64,000 bases of DNA from assembly GCA_001766655.1 (NCBI GenBank), contig MJCC01000017.1, forward strand, positions 161,470 through 225,469, read 5' to 3'. The DNA is from Phytomonas francai (lineage: Eukaryota; Euglenozoa; Kinetoplastea; Trypanosomatida; Trypanosomatidae). Positions 56,771-64,000 of this stretch are shown one piece after another. The position numbers were made by a program, and so were the translations under genes. Position 1 is the first letter of the stretch. Each line of letters starts with the position of its first letter. Under the pieces are notes generated by a model, which saw only the letters and a program-made list of their open reading frames with translations, ran no database searches and was not told the DNA's origin.

Positions 56771-58741
56771 ATGCGCCTTTCTTCTTGGCTGGGATGGCGG
56801 CTGGTAGGACCGTGCGGGCTGGTGGGGCGGAGGCGATGGGCCTCGACCTCGCAGCTGCGCGCGGATTTCGGCCCGACCGCCCCTGCCCAGCGGCCGAGGC
56901 CTTCTCTGGCAAATACTCTCTATGTTGTCGAGCCCGCTCGACAGCTGGGCTCCTTTCGACGGTACCTAAGCCTTGCAAAGGTCGAGGTCCCTTTCATCGC
57001 AGGGGCGGTTTTCGGGGTGGCGCTTTACAGTGGGGCGACCTTGGCGATCCCCGCGTGCTTTGGCATGTTGATTGATTATGCGAGCAAAGGGGAATTACCT
57101 TTGGGGACCTCGATGCAGCTGCTCGGCTTCTTTGCTTTGGCGGCGGTGGGGAATCTGATGAGGGTGTGGTGTATTGGGTACGCTGGGGAGCGGATTATTT
57201 CTAATCTTCGCCGAAAGCTTTACGCCTCTATTCTCTCGCAGCCAGCGTTTTTTTTTGATTTACCGGAGAACCGAACTGGATCGCTTGTTCAGCGGTTATC
57301 GATGGATTGCAGTTCAGTCGGTGGCTCCCTGACTCAAGCCGCTACCAACGGGAGTAAGAGCTTTATCCAGTCGGTGGGAAGTGTCGGCGTCATGCTTTAC
57401 TTCTCGCCGCTGCTGACAACAGTAATTTTGTGTTTAATTCCACCAGTTGCGGTGTTTGCCGGAGGCTACGGTCGCCATGTGCGGAAACTTCAACTCTCGA
57501 TTTACGACGCCATCGCAGACATGGGGTCGGCCGCCGAGGATCGTCTTTCGGCCGTTCGTACAGTAAAAGCACTTGCAGCAGAGAAGAGGGAGGAAACATG
57601 GTTTTCGAACAAAGTTCAGCTTGTGTTTGGGCGGAGTTTACGCTTATTAAAATGGCGAGCAGCGTATGAATCACTTCTGCAGGTGGCAGGTTATGGCGCC
57701 GGGTACTGCATTTTATGGGCGGGCTCGTTGCTTATCGCTTCTGGCAGCCTCACTCCAGGAGTGCTTTTTTCGTTTATGCTCTACACGCTTTACTGCGGCA
57801 CGGGCCTAATTGGGCTCGCGAACGTGGTAACTGATCTTAACAAAGGCTACGGCGCCTCTTTACGAGTTTTTGAGATTATTGAGAAGGCGGAACAGGCGGA
57901 AAAGGCGCGGGCGGCTACAAAGCGGCTCACTCCCCTGCTTACGGATTTGACAGTGAACTTTAAAGACGTTTTTTTTGCTTACCCGACAAGGCTGGAGGTA
58001 CTGGTTTACCGCGAGATTAACTTGACGATTCACCCGACGCGTTCTACTTGTATTGTGGGGAGCAGCGGCTCTGGGAAGTCTTCGTTGGCGCTTCTGCTGC
58101 TGAAGTTATATGAGCCCACTGGTGGGGTGATCACTCTAGGTGGGCATAATCTCGCCGACCTTGATGACGCCTGGCTTCGCGGGAAAATCGGCTACGTTGG
58201 ACAGGATGTTGCGCTTTTTGACGGCACCATCGCGCAAAACATCGCGTACGGCTTTGCTTCGCATAATTGGGGGGATTCGATTGATCGATGGCTGCATGCC
58301 ATCATTGTCGAAGCCGCGGTGAAGGCGAACGTGCACGAATTCATCTCTGCGCTGCCGGAGGGCTACGACACCTTCGTCGGTGAGGGCGGACGGAGCTTAT
58401 CGGGTGGCGAAAAGCAGCGCATAGCGATCGCGCGCGCGCTCGTCTGCAATCCAGATATTCTCATCCTTGACGAAGCGACATCGGCGTTGGATAGCGAGAG
58501 TGAGGAGATCGTACACGACGCCATCTTTAAGCTCATCGAGGCGTCTAAGAATTCCTCTGGTAAACGCCAGCTGACAGTTCTGATGTTTGCACACAAGCTG
58601 AGTACGGTTAGAAAGGCAGATCATATCGTGGTTTTACATAACGGTACTGTCGCCGTTGAGGGGAGTTTTGAGGAGGTCTACAAGAACGATATTTTTCGTA
58701 GTTTGATGGGCTTGCAAGGCCCTAATCGACTTGAAACGTAA
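56771..58741 (+). CDS. Mitochondrial ABC half-transporter, ABCB10/Mdl type
   Basis: A 656-residue protein from ATG 56771. A TTG-started extension is pyrimidine repeat and is rejected. The N-terminus MRLSSWLGWRLVGPCGLVGR then RRRWAS is a classic Arg-rich mitochondrial targeting signal. One membrane domain (about 65-345; GSLVQRLSMDCSSVGG is the typical half-transporter loop) is followed by one ATPase domain: Walker A GSSGSGKSS near 430, signature LSGGEKQRIAIARA near 543, Walker B ILILDEATSALD near 564, and the H-loop His in FAHKLSTV. Half-transporters dimerise; Mdl/ABCB10 relatives export peptides or act in haem and redox homeostasis. Orientation and substrate are not readable from sequence. 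Confidence 0.95.
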   Translation: MRLSSWLGWRLVGPCGLVGRRRWASTSQLRADFGPTAPAQRPRPSLANTLYVVEPARQLGSFRRYLSLAKVEVPFIAGAVFGVALYSGATLAIPACFGMLIDYASKGELPLGTSMQLLGFFALAAVGNLMRVWCIGYAGERIISNLRRKLYASILSQPAFFFDLPENRTGSLVQRLSMDCSSVGGSLTQAATNGSKSFIQSVGSVGVMLYFSPLLTTVILCLIPPVAVFAGGYGRHVRKLQLSIYDAIADMGSAAEDRLSAVRTVKALAAEKREETWFSNKVQLVFGRSLRLLKWRAAYESLLQVAGYGAGYCILWAGSLLIASGSLTPGVLFSFMLYTLYCGTGLIGLANVVTDLNKGYGASLRVFEIIEKAEQAEKARAATKRLTPLLTDLTVNFKDVFFAYPTRLEVLVYREINLTIHPTRSTCIVGSSGSGKSSLALLLLKLYEPTGGVITLGGHNLADLDDAWLRGKIGYVGQDVALFDGTIAQNIAYGFASHNWGDSIDRWLHAIIVEAAVKANVHEFISALPEGYDTFVGEGGRSLSGGEKQRIAIARALVCNPDILILDEATSALDSESEEIVHDAIFKLIEASKNSSGKRQLTVLMFAHKLSTVRKADHIVVLHNGTVAVEGSFEEVYKNDIFRSLMGLQGPNRLET

Positions 58742-58760
58742 TAAGGATCAAATGAATGTT

Positions 58761-58811
58761 CAACACACACGCACACATATATATATATATATATATACAT
58801 GTGTGTGTGTA
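58761..58811. repeat. Palindromic (CA)n(TA)n(TG)n repeat
   Basis: CA repeat, then TA repeat (58777-58797), then TG repeat. The whole block is close to self-complementary and directly follows the ABC transporter stop codon. Confidence 0.9.
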
Positions 58812-59345
58812 TCTCCCATGAATCAAATACCTAGATGAATCTGAGCAAAGTGTACTTTGCTTCTCTTTGGTACTAGACCAAGCCATGTGGCCTTTCTCTT
58901 TCTTTGTTAACGTTCGCATGGATGTAGGTATATGCCTAAAATTCATCGTTCATCATGGATTGGTAAACGTGTACGGTAAAGTTGGTGATGAACTCCTGAA
59001 GTGGATTTCTATCCTTTGTAATACTCTGTTCCCTATACCCTCCAATGGGAAAATATATTTTGAAGGAGACTGAGGGCTTTTTCCGAGTGATTTGGATTGC
59101 AAATTTATCGTGAGCTTTATATTTTTACAAAAAATCATGATCTTTTTCTTTTTTTTTTTTAATGATCTCAATTGTTTCGTAGCGTTTATCCTTTTCCTGA
59201 ATGCTTTTATGGCTTTTTTTCGACTTGACTTTTTTTTCTCCTCTTTATATGTCTCTGGAAGCTTTAGCGAATCGATCTCTTCGATCGTCGCCACTTATTC
59301 CTCCTTTCTTTTTTTGATAAAAATAGGAACCTGTATAATTCTGAA

Positions 59346-59360
59346 TTTTTTTCCCCTCAG
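59346..59360 (+). promoter_or_regulatory. Trans-splice acceptor of the first RRM gene
   Basis: TTTTTTTCCCCTCAG is followed 26 bp later by the ATG, an ideal polypyrimidine tract plus AG. Confidence 0.7.
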
Positions 59361-59386
59361 CTGTAGCGAAGCTGACATTGCTCTAG

Positions 59387-59908
59387 ATGTACGCCACTCC
59401 AAGCGTAACTTCCACACCGCCCGCGTACACCGCTCAGCCAGTGCTCATCGATGAAGATCGCGATCCCGAGGCGCTTTGCAATCTTATTGTAAATTACTTA
59501 CCCCCTCTTATGGATGAAGGACAGCTTTTCCAGCTCTTCTCTCAGTTTGGCCCGATCGAATCGATCAAAATAATCTACGATCGCGACACCCAGGAAAGTC
59601 GAGGTTACGGCTTCGTGCGGTTTAATTTTTTCTTTTCCGCTACCTACGCGATATCGTGTTTAAATCGCTTTCAGATTGCGGGAAAGCGGCTGAAGGTGGC
59701 CTACGCGAACGCCACCGCAGCGAAAGAGAGCTTTAATACGTTAAAGGAGAAATTAACGCAGTTCACGACAGAACAGAAGGTGGCGCTGCAGACGATGTAT
59801 TATAGCCAAACGTTGATGGCAGAACAACAAAAACGGGAAATGGGCCCAGTGGAGGGTTATGATAAACGGTTACGTAGTAGCGACTCTAGTATTGTTGGAA
59901 AGGAATGA
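59387..59908 (+). CDS. UBP-like RRM RNA-binding protein A
   Basis: A 173-residue protein with a single RRM at about 32-108. RNP2 is LIVNYLP and RNP1 is RGYGFVRF. The phrase LFSQFGPIESIKIIYDRDTQ is hallmark UBP-family sequence. The C-terminal ~60 residues form a charged helix (AKESFNTLKEKLTQFTTEQK; LMAEQQKREMGP). UBP1/UBP2 of T. cruzi and T. brucei bind AU- and U-rich 3' UTR elements and control mRNA stability. This paralogue differs from the second RRM gene in RNP2 and lacks its Gln-rich tail, so it may be a UBP or a related RBP3-6-type protein. Confidence 0.92.
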   Translation: MYATPSVTSTPPAYTAQPVLIDEDRDPEALCNLIVNYLPPLMDEGQLFQLFSQFGPIESIKIIYDRDTQESRGYGFVRFNFFFSATYAISCLNRFQIAGKRLKVAYANATAAKESFNTLKEKLTQFTTEQKVALQTMYYSQTLMAEQQKREMGPVEGYDKRLRSSDSSIVGKE

Positions 59909-60453
59909 AAGGGAGAAAAGAAGAAAAGCTAATATTGGGGGGTACAAAGAAAAGCATTCAGTTAATGAGAATTTCAATTCCAAATGGTCATTTCCCCTTT
60001 CGATGTGCGATACTTAAGGGCATCTTACTCTATGTGATTGGTATTTCGTTAATAGCACTTCTTTTTTTGGGGCGTGTATGTATAACTCGGCTTGCATTCA
60101 TAAGATTTGCCGATTTATTCATTTGTTGTTGTTGTTGGACTTCCCATGTCGCTACAAGAGAGGAAGTTTGTATGTCCATCGCAGTTTATAAACGTATAAA
60201 ATATTCCATTTTCCTTTTTAAGGCTTGCGTACAGAAATGTTTTTTTAATTTTAAGAACAGATAATAAATATGTAGAGTTTTTCTGTTCACCGTTTGCTGG
60301 GGGGTCCTTTTCAACACAACACCTTAGTATTATTCGAAAATAACTCTTTTCCTACCCTGCCATTCTTCTTAAACAACTAAAACACAAGGGAGCTTGATAG
60401 CTTCTATAGGTTCACTCTTTTCGTTTTACCTTTCCTTATGTGATCACCATCTA
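59909..60453. other. Intergenic spacer
   Basis: 545 bp, AT-rich 3' UTR-like sequence and acceptors (TTGATAG, CTATAG near 60400-60410). A 119-codon frame here is AT-driven. An ATG-TGA start-stop lies at 60438-60443. Confidence 0.55.
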
Positions 60454-61891
60454 ATGGAGCCAGACGATTTTCTCAAAGGTATTGATCTCCAAAATTACAT
60501 TTTGGAGCTCTGCACGAGTCCCGAAGATTCTAATGCCACCTCCACGAGGGGGTACACTTTGGAGGGGCTCGCGCAAAAATGCCTGCATAACGTCACCTCA
60601 CCGGAGCCCTCGTCAGGCTTCCTCCTCCCCCTTTTCTTTGGTAGCGCGCCATGGCGGTGGGGAAGCCGCCCACTGGACGAAAAGGCCGCCAAAAAAATTA
60701 ACGGCGTCGTTGATGCGCTCGAGGAGGTCGCGCGGCAGTACGAACAGGCGTTCTCTCCCGGCGAAAATTCTACGAATTCATTTTCTCAGGGGTGCCGGCC
60801 CCGTTTATGCGTGGGGAGAGCTATTTCTGAGTTCCAGGAGAGCTGCACCTCGACCTTTTGTTTGATCGCGGCGATTTTACATCAGTACCGTACCTTACCG
60901 TGCCCTTCAGAACCTTCTTCTTCGCACTGTCGCCTTCTTGCGAGTGCGGTTCACTGCGGGGTACGCATGATTCATGTCCTTAGTGTCTACGTAAACGGGG
61001 AGCAGCGCGCGGGGGACCGAGAGGGCGATGACTCAGACTCGAATTGCCCTCTGCCCCCGGAAGGGGCGATCCCTCCAGAGGAGAAGATTTCCTCGGCGAA
61101 GGAGGAGATCGTCGACGAGGAGGACGCGAATTGGGGCTGCGCGAGGTCGGATTGGGTTCTCCGTCCCGCGGCGCGCGCGGCGCTCGCGGAGGGCGGCTCC
61201 TCCTTTCTCGCCGCCGTCCTGCATCGCCTGGCCGACGTCGCGCCCTCGGCGGGCGGCCGCGTCCTGCCCGAGATGCTCTGGGTCGCCGCCCACGCCAGCC
61301 TCCGCCGGATGGGGCCGTTTTTGTACCACTTCTCCCCCCCCCCTCTTGTCACAGACGGGGGTGCAGGGGAAAGGGGGGGTGCAGGGAAAGGCCCCCCCCC
61401 CCTGTGTCAGCCCGCGCGCGTGTGCTGGACGGACCCGCAGCTCCTGGAGTGGGCGGGGGGGCACCTGCGGCCGGCCGCGCGGGGCGGGGCTCGGCTCCGG
61501 CGCCTCGCCGTCGGGGTCGCCGACCGCGTCTTGCGGGACGGCGCCGCGNNNNNNNNNNNNNNNNNNNNNNNNNNNNNNNNNNNCCTTCGCCGGCGGCACG
61601 ACGCGGCCGGACTGCGGGGTGGAGCTCCTGCCGGCGGCGAGGGCGCTCCTCGCCGACGCCGGCCTGTCCCTGCGGCCGGCGGAGCGGCGCGCCGTCGAGG
61701 ACTTCATCCGCCGCGCGGTGGAGGCCCGGCGGGGGGGGTGGCAGGCCCCGCCCGCACGGGAAAGAGGGCGGGAAGCGGACGTCAAACGCGCGGCTCGCGT
61801 TCCCTGCCCATCTCCACCTTCAGGTGTTGAGACCGGATGGGCTGGGGGTGTCGAAAGGTTTGGGGAGGAAACGGAAGGAAATACGCCTTAG
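60454..61891 (+). CDS. Hypothetical protein interrupted by an assembly gap
   Basis: From ATG 60454 (MEPDDFLKGIDLQNYILELC) the frame is open to a 35-N gap at 61549-61583. Beyond the gap the protein-like frame (RPDCGVELLPAARALLADAG; RPAERRAVEDFIRRAVEARR) is shifted by one base relative to the left part and ends with TAG at 61891. The gap is therefore not sized correctly; true length is unknown. The left part has a helical, Cys-containing region (FCLIAAILHQYRTLPCPSEP, then SAVHCGVRMIHVLSVYV) and an acidic stretch. The right part is Ala/Arg-rich and strongly GC-rich. I recognise no family. It lies between two RRM genes. Confidence 0.7.
61549..61583. other. Assembly gap (35 N)
   Basis: A run of N inside the 60,454 gene, within very GC-rich sequence. 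Confidence 0.99.
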
Positions 61892-62382
61892 ACCACACCG
61901 GAGCAAAGCATCATTCAACCCTAAGGAGGAGTGCGTACCTAGACCTTTTTCCTATAGCGTAAGTTTGGTTTATTGGGTATTTCTGTATACGTATTTATTT
62001 CTTTTATTTTCCTTTTCACTTTTCTGCTCTAGGGGTAAACCAAGTAGAACTGGGATATCTTTTGTTAATCACATAATATTTCTATTTTCTATTTCCCCTT
62101 GCAAGGAGTCTGCTATTATTTGTTTATCTCTGGATGCCTTCGTTCTTGATTATAAAATTCAAACTGCAGAAGCCTACTAACGCGTTTTTCATCTTGAATT
62201 TATTTCATTTTCACCTTTTCTAACATTCTTTAGTTTTTTTTTTACATCTCTTCTAGTTCTTTCTTTTCTTTTTCATTTGCGTGAAAATAGGATTTTCCTT
62301 TATTCTTCATTTTTTTGCTTTCAGTTTTTTTTTTCGTAAAAAAAATACCTTTGATATCACAGAATCATCATCTCACCTCGCG
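61892..62382. other. Intergenic spacer with pyrimidine tracts
   Basis: 491 bp of T/C-rich sequence. GCTTTCAG near 62325 and ATATCACAG near 62362 are candidate acceptors for the second RRM gene. Confidence 0.6.
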
Positions 62383-62853
62383 ATGTCTCAGCAAATGGTA
62401 CCCCAACAGCCACAGCAGGCCTACAACCCGGATCCGGAATCTCTGCGCAACCTTATGGTCAACTACATCCCAACGACCGTCGATGAGCTGCAGCTTCGCC
62501 AGCTTTTCGAGCGGTTCGGCCCCATCGAGAGCGTCAAGATCGTCTGCGACCGCGATACACGCCAGAGCCGCGGCTACGGCTTTGTGAAGTTCCAGACGGC
62601 AGTAAACGCCCAGCAGGCGATTGTGGAGCTAAACGGGTTCAATATTCTCAACAAGCGCCTGAAGGTGGCGCTCGCGGCGACCGGGAACCAGCGTCCGCGG
62701 AGCAACCCCAACGTGAACCCCGCGCCGAACATGAACATGTACTACGGTGGTGGCTTCAACGGCTACCAGGCCCCTAACCCGTACACCCAGCAGCAGATGC
62801 TCGCGATGCAGCAGCAGTACATGATGCAGGCCGCGCAGCAACAGCCACGCTAA
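62383..62853 (+). CDS. UBP2: UBP1/UBP2-type RRM RNA-binding protein B
   Basis: A 156-residue protein from ATG 62383. An upstream GTG extension is pyrimidine tract and is rejected. The N-terminus is Gln/Pro-rich (MSQQMVPQQPQQAYNPDPES). The RRM spans about 23-97: RNP2 LMVNYIP, then TTVDELQLRQLFERFGPIES, RNP1 RGYGFVKF and NKRLKVALA. The tail is Asn/Tyr/Gly-rich and ends in a Gln-rich run (QQQYMMQAAQQQPR), typical of proteins that assemble in RNA granules. The T. cruzi and T. brucei UBP1/UBP2 proteins match this layout; the symbol is a best guess between the two. They destabilise or regulate mRNAs with AU-rich elements in their 3' UTRs. Confidence 0.93.
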   Translation: MSQQMVPQQPQQAYNPDPESLRNLMVNYIPTTVDELQLRQLFERFGPIESVKIVCDRDTRQSRGYGFVKFQTAVNAQQAIVELNGFNILNKRLKVALAATGNQRPRSNPNVNPAPNMNMYYGGGFNGYQAPNPYTQQQMLAMQQQYMMQAAQQQPR

Positions 62854-64000
62854 ACAGGGCCCTCCCCACCCCCGATTCCTCACTATTTATGTTGGATACG
62901 TGAGCTAGGCTTGGATAAATGAAATACGCTCTTTCCCAGCTCCATAATATGGTGGTGATGGTGGTGGTGTGTGGAGGAAAGGGAACGAAATAAGGAAAAA
63001 ATAATAAGGTGAAATAGTCGATAATACGGTTTGCGTTATGATATGGGAATAAAGAAGCTAGAGGCATTCTAGTGTGTAGGTCAAAGGTAATGAAAAGAAT
63101 AACTTGTTTTTTCCTATAAATGACACAGAAATGCAAATGGGAAAATGTACTTATATGTTTTTAAATGTTAGAAAAAGGTGAATATAATTGAATGAATATG
63201 GAGTCGACAGAGGGACACGTGATGGGCAAATGACTGAAATAAGAAGGAAGTCAAGCAACTGTGTGAACACTTTAGTTTTCTCCATCTAAATATGCCTCCA
63301 GATGCTCGGATGAAAAAGGATGTGTAATATGTTTATACGGAATATACGGAGCCATGCATCTACGAATTCATATATATATATATATATATAGTTGTTATAT
63401 ATGTATTTATAGTACCACTACCAATCGTGACAGACAGAAAAAAACCGCCTCTTCCCATTATTTTCTCCCCCCTCTCCCTTCCTCTCATTGACGTGTGCGC
63501 TTTTACATTCTCCTTTTTTCGTGTCGCTTTTACTATGGATTTTATCAGCTAGTGCTCCTTCGTTTTCTCTATATATAAAAATGGAATGAAAATACTGAAG
63601 GTCAATGGGTGTTGGCTTGTTTATTTGTTTGCAATCATGTTTTTTTTTCGTTCGAAACATAAGAGAAGCCCTTAAAAGATCGATGCCATACAAAAGGATG
63701 CGGTTTGCAAATGTCTTTCTCATTGCCTATCTTTTTTTTTTTCGGTTTTCCTTCTTGGTCTATTTCTTTGTATTTCCCAGGTATTACCACCGCATTGTAT
63801 TACCTGGGTTTATTACATTTACTGCTTTCCGCGTTTTTTCTTTTCATTTTTATTCCATTGTGGAAGAGGTAAATTGGACAATAACGAATCGATTTCTATA
63901 CATTACTGTCAAGCAGTTATACGCATCAAGTGATATTGTCGAATTTTGATGACTAGCACTCTTATTTCATTTTATCTTTCATCTTTTTTCCTCACAAACA
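62854..64000. other. Intergenic stretch at right edge
   Basis: 1.15 kb of 3' UTR-like, AT-rich sequence with a TA repeat at 63370-63390. A 114-codon hydrophobic frame at 63605-63949 is T-rich and has no acceptable start context; I do not call it a gene. The next gene lies beyond the window. Confidence 0.55.
63370..63390. repeat. (TA)n microsatellite
   Basis: 21 bp of TA repeat downstream of the UBP gene. Confidence 0.9.

Larger units (their letters stand above)
58742..59386. other. Intergenic spacer with dinucleotide repeats
   Basis: 645 bp; (CA)n(TA)n(TG)n at 58761-58811 and T-rich tracts ending in a clear acceptor before the RRM gene. Confidence 0.6.

Noticed and set aside
59905..60264. 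119-codon frame after the first RRM gene
   Set aside because: AT-rich, hydrophobic and Cys-rich by chance, begins within the preceding gene's last bases, and has no acceptor.
63605..63949. 114-codon hydrophobic frame near the right edge
   Set aside because: Phe/Tyr/Ile-rich from T-rich DNA, with no splice context or homology.
1..64000. CRISPR arrays, insertion sequences, retroposons (ingi/SIDER type), spliced-leader or rRNA genes
   Set aside because: I looked for spaced repeats, terminal repeats, reverse-transcriptase motifs and known RNA cores by eye and found none. A profile search would be needed to exclude degenerate SIDER-type remnants.

Overview
The window looks like nuclear DNA of a kinetoplastid protist, most likely a trypanosomatid close to Trypanosoma. 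Every gene is a single uninterrupted reading frame. The genes lie in two long strand-coherent arrays, and the gaps between them carry pyrimidine tracts followed by AG, as expected for spliced-leader trans-splicing. The content fits too: UBP-type small RRM proteins, a very long RNA polymerase I second subunit, trypanosome-style SCD6 and epsinR. From memory, several of these genes also lie near each other at one end of T. brucei chromosome 11. I could not check that, nor name a species. Stop codons are standard (TAA, TAG and TGA all end genes).

Layout. Bases 1-13,897 form a minus-strand array read right to left: two identical eIF5A copies, a Rad16-like SNF2/RING ATPase with an N-terminal PARP-type zinc finger, a PP2C phosphatase, a Skp1/elongin-C-like protein, the mitochondrial Zim17 zinc protein, and a cyclin that runs off the left edge. 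Bases 13,898-15,760 are a gene-free divergent strand-switch region with two long G tracts and a GT-rich block, so probably a bidirectional Pol II start region. From 15,761 to the right end everything is on the plus strand: an unknown helical protein, a thioredoxin, a SCAMP, two large unknown proteins, epsin, a small mitochondrial-type membrane protein, an AN1 zinc-finger protein with a CaaX end, an unknown coiled-coil protein, a PPR protein with a membrane tail, RPA2 (Pol I), Raptor (TORC1), an EF-hand/axonemal-type protein, three small probable mitochondrial proteins, a Siw14/Oca-type phosphatase, an armadillo-like protein, SCD6, a mitochondrial ABC half-transporter, and two UBP-like RRM proteins flanking an unknown gene that contains an assembly gap. 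A 4 kb stretch (52.7-56.8 kb) has no convincing gene.

Genes in such arrays share transcription rather than function. Even so, the right array contains many growth and RNA-control factors: Pol I core, TORC1 scaffold, a P-body protein and mRNA-binding RRM proteins. Base composition is strongly mosaic. Genes next to the strand switch are AT-rich, while RPA2, Raptor, the 43.1 kb gene and SCD6 are very GC-rich. That GC bias produces long false antisense frames. Several true starts are internal ATGs downstream of in-frame TTG or GTG codons, and I have used the ATGs. I saw no transposon, CRISPR array, tRNA or rRNA gene.
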